In this document: in pieces, positions 8,548 to 18,001 of the stretch | Numbering within the stretch: the stretch's first letter is position 1 | How the letters are laid out: each line of letters opens with the position of its first letter | Assembly (NCBI RefSeq): GCF_020630935.1 | Contig: NZ_JAHDIG010000002.1 | Span: 55,518 to 119,517 of the forward strand | DNA length: 64,000 bases | Direction of reading: 5' to 3' | From: Bernardetia sp. | GTDB taxonomy: Bacteria > Bacteroidota > Bacteroidia > Cytophagales > Bernardetiaceae | Translations under genes and position numbers: made by a program | Notes under the pieces: generated by a model | Seen by the model: the letters and a program-made list of their open reading frames with translations, nothing else | Databases searched by the model: none | Told to the model about the DNA's origin: nothing

Positions 8548-8648
8548 TTAATTAATTTCAGAGCGAAAAGCAGGGCAGCAAACCATCACATTTAGAAAAG
8601 CATAAAACAAATTACCCATTCTAAAAAATGGGCTACATAGAACGATAT

Positions 8649-10445
8649 ATGAAAAATATTAGAAACTTTTGCATCATTGCACACATAGACCACGGAAAAA
8701 GTACGCTTGCCGACCGTCTTCTCCAAACCACCAATACCATTACTGAACGTCAAATGCAGGCGCAAGTTTTGGACGATATGGATTTGGAACGTGAGCGTGG
8801 AATTACAATAAAAAGCCACGCTATCCAAATGAATTATATTGACCCAAAGACAAAGGAAGAGTATATCCTCAACTTGATTGACACTCCTGGTCACGTAGAT
8901 TTTTCGTACGAAGTTTCTCGTTCTATTGCTGCCTGTGAGGGTGCATTGCTTATCGTAGATGCAGCGCAAGGTATTGAAGCACAGACGATTTCAAATCTTT
9001 ACTTAGCATTAGGAAATGACTTGACTATCATTCCAGTAATGAACAAGATTGATTTGCCAAGTGCACAGCCAGAAGTGGTGGCAGATGAGATTATGAATTT
9101 GATTGACTGTGAGCGTGAAGATATTATTTCAGCGTCAGCAAAAGAAGGAATAGGAATAGATGAAATTTTAGATGCGATTGTAAAACGTATTTCTCCTCCT
9201 GTGGGAAATCCAGATGAAGAACTCCAAGCTCTTATCTTTGATTCTGAATTTAATACATACAGAGGAATTGAGGTTATTTTTAGAGTGATGAATGGTAAGA
9301 TAAAGAAAGGCGATAAAGTAAAATTTATGGCGACTGGCAGAGAATATGAAGCCGATGAAATTGGTGTTTTGAAGCTAGAACAAGAGCCTAGAAAGGAAAT
9401 TTCGGCTGGAAATGTAGGGTATCTTATCTCTGGAATCAAGCAAGCTAAGGAGGTAAAAGTCGGAGATACGATTACACATGTGGAGAAGCCTTGTAAGAAA
9501 ATGATTGAAGGTTTTGAGAATGTTAAGCCAATGGTTTTTGCAGGAATTTATCCTGTGGATACAACAGAGTTTGAAGAGCTTCGCACTTCTATGGAAAAAC
9601 TTCAACTCAACGACTCTGCCCTAATTTGGGAGCCTGAAACATCGGCAGCCTTGGGCTTTGGTTTCCGTTGTGGATTCTTAGGAATGCTTCACATGGAAAT
9701 CATACAAGAGCGTTTGGAAAGAGAGTTTGACATGACAGTTATTATGACTGTTCCTTCTGTGAAATTCCAAGTTACTACGAAGCGTAAAGAAACTTATTTT
9801 GTAAGTGCGCCATCTGAAATGCCAGAACCAGGAGTATTGGACTTTGTAGAAGAGCCATTTATTAGAGCTTCCATTATTACAAAAGCTGATTACATTGGTG
9901 CTGTAATTAAACTCTGTATGGAAAAACGTGGAATTTTGATGAATCAGTCTTACCTCACAACAGACCGTGTAGAGATGATTTTTGAAATGCCACTTGCAGA
10001 GATTGTATTTGATTTTTATGATAGGCTAAAAACAGTTTCTCGTGGATATGCTTCATTTGATTACGAACTAATTGAACTTCGTAAATCTGACATGGTAAAG
10101 CTAGATGTGATGCTCAATGGAGAACCTGTCGATGCACTTTCTGCCATCGTACACAGAGATAAAGCGTATGAGTGGGGTAAGCGTCTTTGTGAAAACTTAA
10201 AATCACTTCTTCCTCGTCAGCAGTTCGAAATTGCTATTCAAGCAGCTATTGGAGCAAAAGTAATTGCAAGAGAAACCATTTCAGCACTTCGTAAGAACGT
10301 AATTGCAAAATGTTATGGTGGTGATATTTCTCGTAAGCGTAAACTACTAGAAAAGCAGAAAAAAGGTAAGAAACGTATGCGTCAAATTGGTTCAGTAGAA
10401 GTTCCACAGGAGGCATTTATGGCAGTTTTGAAAATCAATAACTAA
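8649..10445 (+). CDS. lepA: Elongation factor 4 (LepA), ribosomal GTPase
   Basis: EF4 is a cytoplasmic translational GTPase that binds the ribosome and influences elongation and ribosome maturation. The protein starting [19 protein letters not shown] has 598 residues, the family's usual size; another in-frame ATG at 8628 would add only seven. Visible GTPase motifs are AHIDHGKST (G1), RGITIK (G2 region), DTPGHVDF (G3) and NKIDLP (G4). The C-terminus is the EF4-specific domain, with the basic run [17 protein letters not shown]. The gene is alone and is followed by a perfect 16-bp hairpin terminator. Confidence 0.97.
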   Translation: MKNIRNFCIIAHIDHGKSTLADRLLQTTNTITERQMQAQVLDDMDLERERGITIKSHAIQMNYIDPKTKEEYILNLIDTPGHVDFSYEVSRSIAACEGALLIVDAAQGIEAQTISNLYLALGNDLTIIPVMNKIDLPSAQPEVVADEIMNLIDCEREDIISASAKEGIGIDEILDAIVKRISPPVGNPDEELQALIFDSEFNTYRGIEVIFRVMNGKIKKGDKVKFMATGREYEADEIGVLKLEQEPRKEISAGNVGYLISGIKQAKEVKVGDTITHVEKPCKKMIEGFENVKPMVFAGIYPVDTTEFEELRTSMEKLQLNDSALIWEPETSAALGFGFRCGFLGMLHMEIIQERLEREFDMTVIMTVPSVKFQVTTKRKETYFVSAPSEMPEPGVLDFVEEPFIRASIITKADYIGAVIKLCMEKRGILMNQSYLTTDRVEMIFEMPLAEIVFDFYDRLKTVSRGYASFDYELIELRKSDMVKLDVMLNGEPVDALSAIVHRDKAYEWGKRLCENLKSLLPRQQFEIAIQAAIGAKVIARETISALRKNVIAKCYGGDISRKRKLLEKQKKGKKRMRQIGSVEVPQEAFMAVLKINN

Positions 10446-10460
10446 AATATTTTGCCTATC

Positions 10461-10517
10461 AGACCTTGTTTAAAATGATTTTTCAAATCAGATATTTTAA
10501 ACAAGGTCTTATTTTTT
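10461..10517 (+). terminator. Terminator of lepA
   Basis: A 16-bp perfect stem, AGACCTTGTTTAAAAT (10461-10476) with ATTTTAAACAAGGTCT (10494-10509), is followed by a T-rich run. Confidence 0.9.
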
Positions 10518-10541
10518 TATTACTTCTCAAACTACAATGTT

Positions 10542-11102
10542 ATGAACGATAACCTTTCTGATATGATGTGTTTAGATGTCTATTTATCACTACTAAAATC
10601 TAGTAAAAACACTATCAATGCAAGTATTTTTGAGCAAAGTAAATTATCAGTTTTTCCTCTTTTAAGTAGAGATGTTTTTAGTCTGATGCATCAAGAAGCC
10701 ATTTTGAGTCAAAATGTAGATATAGATAAAGTAAAATCGTTTGCTAAGAAATTCAAATGGAAAAATAATTTCGAAGAAATATTTTCTGCCAACGATTTTG
10801 AAGCTATTATAATTACGGATGTGCTAGAAAAAATCATGTGGGTAAATAATGGCTTTACAAAAATGACAGGCTATTCAAGAAAGTTTGCGACAGGCAAACA
10901 CCCTAATTTTTTGCAGGGCAACAGAACATCTAACAAAACAAAAGCAAACATACAGAACAGGCTTAGAGAAGGACAACCTTTTGAAACTTCAATCATCAAT
11001 TACAAAAAAGATAAAACTCCTTATAAGTGTAAGATTAAAATATTTCCTCTATACACAGACAGTATAACTCACTTTATGGCATTAGAACAACAAATAAAGT
11101 GA
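10542..11102 (+). CDS. Single-domain PAS protein, LOV-like but lacking the flavin cysteine
   Basis: This 186-residue soluble protein has an unassigned helical N-terminus (about 1-85) and a PAS domain (about 86-186). The PAS part has IIITDVLEKIMWVNNGFTKMTGYS and then GKHPNFLQGNRTS, which aligns with the LOV signature GxNCRFLQG; the photoactive Cys is replaced by Pro. The end, FMALEQQIK, matches the last PAS strand. No kinase, cyclase or HTH output is attached. It is probably a stand-alone sensor or adaptor binding a small ligand. The gene sits between two strong terminators, so it is monocistronic. Confidence 0.75.
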   Translation: MNDNLSDMMCLDVYLSLLKSSKNTINASIFEQSKLSVFPLLSRDVFSLMHQEAILSQNVDIDKVKSFAKKFKWKNNFEEIFSANDFEAIIITDVLEKIMWVNNGFTKMTGYSRKFATGKHPNFLQGNRTSNKTKANIQNRLREGQPFETSIINYKKDKTPYKCKIKIFPLYTDSITHFMALEQQIK

Positions 11103-11118
11103 AAAGTCAAATAGAACA

Positions 11119-11158
11119 AACAACCTCATTTTTAAACTAAAAGTGAGGTTGTTTTTTT
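11119..11158 (+). terminator. Terminator of the PAS gene
   Basis: A stem of AACAACCTCATTTTT with AAAAGTGAGGTTGTT is followed by seven T residues. Confidence 0.85.
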
Positions 11159-11253
11159 GTTGGGCACGAATCAGCCAACAAATAATGCGTATATGATAAG
11201 TTGTAGTAGTTTATTAAAAAATATTTCTGCTTGTTATTCTATGGTTTATCACT

Positions 11254-11285
11254 TTTCATTTAGACAATCATTTTTTTTATCTTTG
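11254..11285 (+). promoter_or_regulatory. Candidate promoter of the beta-propeller gene
   Basis: The -7 box TATCTTTG (11278-11285) matches TAnnTTTG, with TTTC (11254-11257) 20 bp upstream. The start codon is about 90 bp downstream. Confidence 0.5.
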
Positions 11286-11376
11286 GTATAGATATAACCC
11301 CAAATGCTGTTTTGGCAAAATAAAAATATACCCTTTCTGTAATCAGCTACCCTAAAGTTAGGATAAATCAAAAATT

Positions 11377-12615
11377 ATGAAAACATTTACCCTTAGTTAT
11401 ATATTTTTTCTAGCTATCTTTTTCTATCCTTTTACGCTACCAGCACAAACCAATGAAGCAAGTGGAACGCAAGATGAAGTAGAAGAAGAGAAAGCTCCTC
11501 CTTATGATAGAAAATGGATTGTAGATATTATAGGAAATTTTTTTGAAAATCAGCGCACAGCTCCTTTAATAATCATTGATTCGGTAGAAAATGTATATTT
11601 GGCAGGAACATTCTCAGAAGAAATAAACATAAATCAGCAAACAAACTTACAGAGCAAAGGAGGTACAGATGTTTTCCTTCTAAAGTTTGATACAAATGGA
11701 AAGCTACTTTGGAAAAAACAGGCTGGAGGCATTGGAGATGATTATGTAGGAGCAATACGAAGTTCAGCAGAAGGAGGTGTTATTTTGTCTGGACATTTTG
11801 AAGACTCTACTTATTTTGATAGAATAAAAGTAGATAAAAAAGCAGGAGGATATGTGGCTAATTATGATAAAAATGGGACAGTTTTATGGGTCAAGACAGA
11901 AGACAAAACAGAGTATTCTCTTCCTCAAACAGACAGGCAGCATAATCTGTATTTATCTGAGGCTTACAAGGATAAAGTTAAAATAGATACTACAATCATC
12001 AACAACCCTACTCGCTACTATAATAGTTATTTATCCAAATATAATAGTAGCGACCAATTAGAGTGGTTTACAATTATCAATAAGATGAACAAAAATGGAA
12101 GGGGGGAAGTAAAAACCTCCGACATGGCAATAGATGATGAGGGAAATATTTTTTTAGGAGGTACATTCAAATATGCTCCTGTGTTTGATAATATAGAGGT
12201 TCGCAGTGGTAAGAAAGATGATATTTTTTTAGCAAAATATAATAATCAAGGACAATTAGGATGGGTCTTGCAACTTACCAATAGCGATGATGAGTATGAA
12301 GTGGACAGAGTATTTTTGCATGATGGAAATATTTATCTTCGTGCAACAGCTTATATGATAGAAGGAACAGATACTACAGAAACACATCATCAGTTTGAGT
12401 ATAATGAGCAAGCTACTTCAGTAGAGTATTATTCTTTTTACGGTTGGGAAACAGGTGAAGATATTACAGGAGATTCCTTAAACTACCAATACAGCAATTT
12501 TACACAAAATACAGTAAAGAACACTGTTTACAAATTTGGGATTGTAGGAAATAAGTTGATGTTAATGAAGTTTCGTAGAAAACCTTTAACTAATGCTAGA
12601 AAAGAAGATGAATAA
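11377..12615 (+). CDS. Secreted beta-propeller (SBBP-repeat) protein
   Basis: The protein has 412 residues with a signal peptide (MKTFTLSYIFFLAIFFYPFTLPAQT). The mature part carries repeats of the form D---N-YLAGTF--- followed by G-TDVFLLKFDTNGKLLWKKQ, then NIFLGGTFKYAP and KDDIFLAKYNNQGQLGWVLQ. These are SBBP-type propeller blades common in secreted Bacteroidota proteins. I see at least three blades. A type IX sorting tail is not evident, so it is probably periplasmic or released by another route. No enzymatic motif is visible, and the function is unknown. Terminators bound the gene on both sides, so it is a single-gene unit. Confidence 0.7.
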   Translation: MKTFTLSYIFFLAIFFYPFTLPAQTNEASGTQDEVEEEKAPPYDRKWIVDIIGNFFENQRTAPLIIIDSVENVYLAGTFSEEININQQTNLQSKGGTDVFLLKFDTNGKLLWKKQAGGIGDDYVGAIRSSAEGGVILSGHFEDSTYFDRIKVDKKAGGYVANYDKNGTVLWVKTEDKTEYSLPQTDRQHNLYLSEAYKDKVKIDTTIINNPTRYYNSYLSKYNSSDQLEWFTIINKMNKNGRGEVKTSDMAIDDEGNIFLGGTFKYAPVFDNIEVRSGKKDDIFLAKYNNQGQLGWVLQLTNSDDEYEVDRVFLHDGNIYLRATAYMIEGTDTTETHHQFEYNEQATSVEYYSFYGWETGEDITGDSLNYQYSNFTQNTVKNTVYKFGIVGNKLMLMKFRRKPLTNARKEDE

Positions 12616-12654
12616 TCGCTGTACCAAGCTAATTTGTGAAAAGATATACACAAA

Positions 12655-12690
12655 AAAGCCATTCAATTTTTTATATAATTGAATGGCTTT
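12655..12690. terminator. Bidirectional terminator between convergent genes
   Basis: AAAGCCATTCAATT pairs with AATTGAATGGCTTT across a short AT loop, with T-runs on both sides. It serves the plus-strand propeller gene and the minus-strand TPR gene. Confidence 0.85.
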
Positions 12691-12713
12691 CTTTATAAAA
12701 TAGAAAACAATAA

Positions 12714-14207
12714 TTATTCTTCTACTTCTTCTTCCATGTCTTCGTCCATAGCACTATCTGGGTCTTCTACAGAAATACTAGCAATTTCATATTTAGAAGC
12801 TGGTCCGAAAGCTGGACTCAAAATAGCAGCTTTTTTTAGGTTTTTAACAGCTAGTGCATACTGTTTGCCTCTGTGCTGAAAAATACCAAGTGCAAAAGCG
12901 GCCATAGCACGGGCATTTCTATTGATTTGAGGCGTACTACTAATAGCTAAAAGTAATGATTCTGCCTCTACCTCATCTCCTACTTTTTGCAAGGCAAGTG
13001 CTTGATAAAACAAAATAAGAGGGTTTCTAGGGTCAATCGCCGTATATTGGCGAGAATACTCTAGGGCATCGTCGTAGTTCGCTAATTCTAAATAAACCTT
13101 AGTTAGTTTACCATAAATTTCTAGTTTTTGAGGTGTGTTGAGCATAAACTTTCTAGGGTCTTGGTCGCCCTCTAGTTTTCCTGAACGTGCTTTCTCGTTC
13201 ATCTCCAAACGAAAGTTTAACTTTTGTAAGAGCGTATCTTTGTCTGCTTTGTTTTCTATATATGACTTCAACTCTTGTGCATCTGGAAAAGGGTCTCTCA
13301 TAGCAATTACTTTTTCTAACAGTTGTCTGGCATCGTTAAACTCATAAACTTTAGAGTATCCATTAGCAACTTTCATCAAAAACTCTGGACTAAATTCGTT
13401 TGCACGAGCTGCAAACTGACTTCCTTTGGTTATTTTACTAAAAGCACGTTCTGCCTCTGCATAATTTCCTAGTTTAAAATGCGTATAACCTAATTCGTAA
13501 AAGTCTTTGTCATAACCGATTCCTGTTTCTCCTCCTGTAATTTCCATAAGTTGAGTCATAAGCTCCAATGCCTTCTCATTATTTCCTACTGTATTCTCAT
13601 AACGAGCTTGCAGATAAAATAAGTCTGGCATTCCAGGGAATAGCTCATTAGCACTCTTGATGTATTTTCCAGCTTTTTCTACGTTTCCTGTTCTGAAAAG
13701 AAGGTCGATAGTACGAAACTGATACGCAAATTTTTCACCATCATCTTCTGCAATGCTAATAATTTTGTCATACATACTGACAGCATTGTCATATTCTTTC
13801 TTTTGTTTGTATGTATTGGCTAACATCTCATAAGCAGGAATATAGTTAGCCTTTTTTTCTAAAACAGATTGAAAGCAAGGCTCTGCAGCAGCAAAGTTGC
13901 GTCCTTCATAATAACACATACACTTATTGTAAAGATATTCTAAGTTGTTAGGCTCTTTAGCTATGGCTTGGTCGTAAAAAGCAATCGCCTTAGGATATTT
14001 TTGTGTCATGCGTAGCTGCTCTGCAATTACATATTCATCAAGACCTTCACCTTTATTTGACTTTGGTAAGGTATGCATATCATCTACATTTGTTGTATCA
14101 CTTTGTGCTTGAACTAAAGTAGAAGTAATAAAAAATGAACTACATATAAAGGCTAGAAAAAAATAGCTTTTATATAGCTTTTGTGATAGTCGTTTACGTG
14201 TTATCAT
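12714..14207 (-). CDS. Secreted TPR-repeat protein
   Basis: This 497-residue protein has an N-terminal signal peptide (basic start, hydrophobic segment, cleavage near VQAQS). About ten TPR units follow, for example the blocks around AIAFYDQAIAKEPNNLEYLYNKCMC and ALEYSRQYTAIDPRNPLILFY. The C-terminus is strongly acidic. It is probably a periplasmic or outer-membrane-associated scaffold for protein-protein contacts; no catalytic domain is present. The next minus-strand gene upstream (ending 14471) also encodes a secreted TPR protein, but a terminator separates them. The partner is unknown. Confidence 0.75.
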   Translation of the reverse strand: MITRKRLSQKLYKSYFFLAFICSSFFITSTLVQAQSDTTNVDDMHTLPKSNKGEGLDEYVIAEQLRMTQKYPKAIAFYDQAIAKEPNNLEYLYNKCMCYYEGRNFAAAEPCFQSVLEKKANYIPAYEMLANTYKQKKEYDNAVSMYDKIISIAEDDGEKFAYQFRTIDLLFRTGNVEKAGKYIKSANELFPGMPDLFYLQARYENTVGNNEKALELMTQLMEITGGETGIGYDKDFYELGYTHFKLGNYAEAERAFSKITKGSQFAARANEFSPEFLMKVANGYSKVYEFNDARQLLEKVIAMRDPFPDAQELKSYIENKADKDTLLQKLNFRLEMNEKARSGKLEGDQDPRKFMLNTPQKLEIYGKLTKVYLELANYDDALEYSRQYTAIDPRNPLILFYQALALQKVGDEVEAESLLLAISSTPQINRNARAMAAFALGIFQHRGKQYALAVKNLKKAAILSPAFGPASKYEIASISVEDPDSAMDEDMEEEVEE

Positions 14208-14398
14208 AAAATTAAATTTGGTTTCAATATACTTATGTTAAATAATACTTAGGGCTAGATTTCTAATCCTAAAGTATTAATTTTAATATACTTGCTGAAG
14301 GGTAATAATTATATCATAGACAAAAACTCTACCTAATTTGATGCTGTTAGTTTCGTATTAAAATTTGTTTATAATCTTTGATATATTACAAATATAAT

Positions 14399-14431
14399 AA
14401 AAGGCTTTTCGAAAACATCAAAAAGCCTTTT
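14399..14431 (-). terminator. Terminator downstream of the 15.6 kb TPR gene
   Basis: AAAAGGCTTTT (14399-14409) pairs with AAAAGCCTTTT (14421-14431). It lies 40 bp past the stop at 14471 on the minus strand. Confidence 0.75.
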
Positions 14432-14470
14432 AAAAGTATCTATTTATTGAAAGAAAGCTAACTCCTTTTA

Positions 14471-15637
14471 CTATTCTTCAGAGTGTATCTTGACAGCAAA
14501 TGGGTCTGAAAGTCTATTCTTATTATCCTTGAAACGTACATAAAGTGTTTTGGTATCTGCTTTTAGCTTTTTTTCTGTCATAAGAGCAGGTTCGTAAGTA
14601 TTCCATTTACTACCCTTAAACTCTTCACTATCTGAAACCATATATTCTGTTGCTCCAACAGCATAAATACGCATTTGAGCTGTACCTTCTTCTATTTTTG
14701 AAGGGTTTACAGCAACTCCTACTGCTAAAGGCTGACGGTCTAATGTGTCTGTCATGCTTGCCCAAGAGTACATCACTAAGTTATTAACCATAGAATAGGT
14801 AGCACTTTTGAGTTGGTCTCCTTTTTCCATAGTACGTAAATATTGTATATAGTTCTCCACAGCGTCTTCATGCTTGCCCAAAACTTGGTACACATCACCT
14901 AATGTATATAAAATATTTGCAACCTCTGGGTTATCTACACCAACAGCTTCAATGGTTTGTAGTGAGATTTCTTCTGCTTCTATATAATTTCCAATATTTA
15001 AGTTAAGTTGAATCTGACTACTTAGTGCATCCAAATATTCCTTTGATTGTGTGCCTTCTTCTTTTACCACTTGGTCTATGTACATGTTCAAATATTCTTG
15101 TGCGCTTTCGTAATCATACTGTTGTTCATAATGCTTTGCCAAAAATTTCTGATATTTAGATTCTCCAGCTTTTGCTTTTTCTGTGGCATCTTCCAAACTT
15201 GCCAATAAAACATTATCAAAAAATAAATCAGATTCGCTACCATCTCCCTCTCTAAGTGTAATTACTTCAGCATTTTCTGGTAATGCTTCAAAGACTAAAT
15301 GAAAGTATTGTACACTCATCATATTACACTGAACTACTCCTGGTTCGATTCCATTGACTCTCAGTAAAGAATATGTTTTGTCTCCCACTAGCATTTTATA
15401 AGCGTGAATTGAACCTTTTTCGTGAAGTGTATATTCTAGCCCTTCATAACATGTTAGTTCCATTTGAAAAACAGTGCTGTCAGGAGAAGTCGTAATTTTA
15501 GAAATAGTAATATATTCACTATTTGTTCCTGCAATGATAGGATTGTCTATTTCCTTTTGAGCAGAAGCAGAAAATGTAGTTGCCATAGAAGCTATACAGG
15601 CAAAACTGAAAGCGAAATAACGTAAAATATTATTCAT
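14471..15637 (-). CDS. Secreted TPR protein of unknown function
   Basis: The frame is open from 15727, but the ATG at 15637 gives MNNILRYFAFSFACIASMATTFSASAQK, a proper signal peptide, so I chose it (388 residues). After a beta-rich N-terminal part (about 30-150) come TPR units such as YESAQEYLNMYIDQVVKEEG and VANILYTLGDVYQVLGKHEDAVENYIQYL. The C-terminal 90 residues look like a beta-sandwich (MRIYAVGATEYMVSDSEEF, KTLYVRFKDNKNRLSDPF). The protein probably acts in the periplasm or at the cell surface. No enzymatic residues are recognised, and it has no close operon partner. Confidence 0.7.
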   Translation of the reverse strand: MNNILRYFAFSFACIASMATTFSASAQKEIDNPIIAGTNSEYITISKITTSPDSTVFQMELTCYEGLEYTLHEKGSIHAYKMLVGDKTYSLLRVNGIEPGVVQCNMMSVQYFHLVFEALPENAEVITLREGDGSESDLFFDNVLLASLEDATEKAKAGESKYQKFLAKHYEQQYDYESAQEYLNMYIDQVVKEEGTQSKEYLDALSSQIQLNLNIGNYIEAEEISLQTIEAVGVDNPEVANILYTLGDVYQVLGKHEDAVENYIQYLRTMEKGDQLKSATYSMVNNLVMYSWASMTDTLDRQPLAVGVAVNPSKIEEGTAQMRIYAVGATEYMVSDSEEFKGSKWNTYEPALMTEKKLKADTKTLYVRFKDNKNRLSDPFAVKIHSEE

Positions 15638-15893
15638 AGAAAGTACGTATAAAAGACTTAAAAATATATTAGTTTTGAGAGATAAAATAATTTGATATAT
15701 CGTAATCTTGGGTATTTGAACAAACAATAAGACACCAAGTTTGTAGTCAGAATTTGTTGTTTAGAAGCTCTATTTTGTTGATTTGAAAAAAATAGAGTAA
15801 ATCCTTTAATTAAAAACAATATAATTGATTACTTGGAATTTGACAAACATTAAGCCATTATTTATGAATAGGCTTGTTTTGAGAGGTAAAAAC

Positions 15894-16430
15894 TCATTCT
15901 GATACGGCGAGTATCTCTTCAATAGTTTTGATGATGCTATTCTTTTCTGTCAAATCTACATAGAAAACTCCTTCTTTTTTATCTTTATCTACAAGATTTT
16001 TAATGTGAGAGCTATTAGCAATCGCTTTAGCACATGGGTTGTCTGAAAAAACAATATCTAAGGTATCCTTTTTAGTTTGAAATCGCATAGCATACTTAGG
16101 CATCATCATACATTTTTTTTCCATATCATAAATATAGTTTGTGGTGTCTAAAAGGGCTAATTTAAGACTATCCGATTGCTGTTTTGATATAGAAATTTTA
16201 GATGAGACTTCGTAATCACACAAATATATTTTATCTGCAATTTGCTCTGATGGATTAGTAGGTGTATCTGATACAAAAAATAACTCTGTTTCTTTAGAGC
16301 TTTTTACAATTTGTTCCATTGTTCGTAGGTCTTTTTCTTTACAACTACTCAATGCAGATAAGAAAAAACTTACTGAAAAAGTAATTATATAAAAATTAAA
16401 TAGTGTATTTTTCTTTAGTAATGGGTTCAT
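15894..16430 (-). CDS. Putative lipoprotein of unknown function
   Basis: This 178-residue protein starts with a short basic segment, a hydrophobic stretch and LSALSSC, an acceptable lipobox with the modified Cys at about 30. The remainder has no recognised family; it holds a few Cys and Met residues and a long charged beta/alpha pattern. It lies downstream of the caspase-like gene on the same strand, but a hairpin between them suggests separate transcripts. It is inferred to be anchored to a cell-envelope membrane. Confidence 0.6.
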   Translation of the reverse strand: MNPLLKKNTLFNFYIITFSVSFFLSALSSCKEKDLRTMEQIVKSSKETELFFVSDTPTNPSEQIADKIYLCDYEVSSKISISKQQSDSLKLALLDTTNYIYDMEKKCMMMPKYAMRFQTKKDTLDIVFSDNPCAKAIANSSHIKNLVDKDKKEGVFYVDLTEKNSIIKTIEEILAVSE

Positions 16431-16449
16431 AGAAATAAGTTAAAACTAT

Positions 16450-16480
16450 AAAATCTGTATCTTTTACAAATACAGATTTT
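16450..16480 (-). terminator. Terminator of the caspase-like gene
   Basis: AAAATCTGTAT (16450-16460) pairs with ATACAGATTTT (16470-16480), 17 bp beyond the stop of the minus-strand gene ending at 16497. Confidence 0.75.
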
Positions 16481-16496
16481 ATAGGCTAATTGAATG

Positions 16497-17882
16497 TTAT
16501 CGCTTACTAATTTTGGTATAATATACAGGGTTTTGAGTAGTACAATTTCTACAGCCTTCATCTGTTTTGTTTACAGTATTGCTATGAGACTTTCTCAAAA
16601 TATTTTCCCAAGATGGTTCTTGAGTTTTGAGGTAGCTAATCTCTTCGTGAAATGCTTGTAAAAAACTAAGTGTAAAGAAACCTCCATTGACACTATTTGA
16701 CCACGAAACCTGTCCTGCACTAGAAGAAGTAACAATCAGATTTCCTTTTGTGGCTAAAAATAGCTTTTGTAATTTTTCTATATGAGGAGTTTGGTAAGAA
16801 CGACCCGCCAAAAAGCTCGTTTCAGTCATTTTATTTACGCCAATATCAGAGTTACAGCAGTCTGTAATGACAATATTTAATCTTGCTCCTTTTTTATCTA
16901 AGAGGTTATAGACCGAAGATACTGACATGGTTGTTTCTGCCGATATTTTTGTGTAAGGAGATGCACGAATATCCATTTGAGGGTAAGCATCTGTTTGGTC
17001 AGACCAACGAAAACCATGTCCACTATAATAAAAAACTACAATATCGTTACTTCCTGGATTTAGTCCATTTAGTACTCTCGTTGCATTTTCTTTAGTAAAA
17101 CTACTTCCTTTGATTTCATATTTTCTAAAATCTACCTTCAAAGCTGCTGCAATATCTTCAAACTCTTTAGACATGTTTCTGCTGTCTGTCTCACAGCTTG
17201 CGCCAATATCTCCAATGCTACTATTTACAAGCATTACCAAGTGCATTTTTGCTGCGCCATAATTAGCTTCTTGTTGTTGTTGCTGTACAGTATTGTTTTC
17301 ATAATGCTCTTGTGCCACATGAGTTTCTAGTTCATTATCACGCATTCCTTGAAAAGCTAAATAATCTTCTTCAGTTTTTCCAAAAAACTCATTGAGATAT
17401 GCATCTGTAAGTTCAGAAACTTTTAGTTCTTTATAAGAATCTACTCGTTTTAAAGATTCTTCACTAAAATTAGGGTCGTCAGTAACAAATGGTTTTTCTC
17501 CTTTGGTTGTTTCGTCCCATACCCACACAAAATGGTCAGGGTTATAGGTTTGGCGATTTGCTCTTGAACCCGTATTATCTGTAATAAAACGAGGATTTTC
17601 GCCTTGCATTACAAAATAATTGTAACCGTCTTCTTTTCCAGAAACAGACGTATAATCTACTTCTACCACATTATATTTGCCATTGTAGTTGTAAGCAATA
17701 CGCATGTAGGCATCGTCTTCATTGAAATAGACTAAAAAGGCTTTATATTTTGTGCTACCAGAAGAAAATTGAATCTCATAAAGAGATTGAGAAAAAACAG
17801 GGGCAGACCAACTCAAAAAGAAAACCAACAGGAAGAGTTGATAGAGACGAGAGAACTTTATGTTCCTAATGTAATTTTTCAT
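16497..17882 (-). CDS. Secreted caspase-family (peptidase C14) protein
   Basis: This 461-residue protein has a signal peptide (hydrophobic segment to about 31, ending SQS). Residues 32-200 are a beta-rich N-terminal region followed by a Gln-rich linker (about 200-206). A caspase-hemoglobinase domain runs from about 210 to 460. The catalytic dyad is H289 in YYSGHG and Cys 343 in TDCCNSD (Cys 342 precedes it). It is probably an Arg- or Lys-directed cysteine protease exported to the periplasm or surface. Bacterial caspase-like proteins often work with STAND or TPR partners, and a STAND gene lies 8 kb away, but this protein is secreted, so a link is unlikely. It is a single-gene unit with its own terminator. 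Confidence 0.85.
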   Translation of the reverse strand: MKNYIRNIKFSRLYQLFLLVFFLSWSAPVFSQSLYEIQFSSGSTKYKAFLVYFNEDDAYMRIAYNYNGKYNVVEVDYTSVSGKEDGYNYFVMQGENPRFITDNTGSRANRQTYNPDHFVWVWDETTKGEKPFVTDDPNFSEESLKRVDSYKELKVSELTDAYLNEFFGKTEEDYLAFQGMRDNELETHVAQEHYENNTVQQQQQEANYGAAKMHLVMLVNSSIGDIGASCETDSRNMSKEFEDIAAALKVDFRKYEIKGSSFTKENATRVLNGLNPGSNDIVVFYYSGHGFRWSDQTDAYPQMDIRASPYTKISAETTMSVSSVYNLLDKKGARLNIVITDCCNSDIGVNKMTETSFLAGRSYQTPHIEKLQKLFLATKGNLIVTSSSAGQVSWSNSVNGGFFTLSFLQAFHEEISYLKTQEPSWENILRKSHSNTVNKTDEGCRNCTTQNPVYYTKISKR

Positions 17883-17947
17883 AGGTAAGATATGGATAAG
17901 TAAAGAAATCTAGTTTGAAAAGTAGCTATCTTACCTAAATCAAAAAA

Positions 17948-17968
17948 AAAGCCAAAAGATTTGGCTTT
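17948..17968 (-). terminator. Terminator of the CPBP protease gene
   Basis: AAAGCCAAA (17948-17956) pairs with TTTGGCTTT (17960-17968), followed on the minus strand by a T-run. Confidence 0.75.
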
Positions 17969-18001
17969 CAATTTTGATTGAAACTTTATGATTTAATGTA
18001 A

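Noticed and set aside
16497..17882. A cell-death pair made of the STAND NTPase and the caspase-like protease
   Set aside because: The genes are 8 kb apart with unrelated genes and terminators between them, and the protease has a signal peptide.
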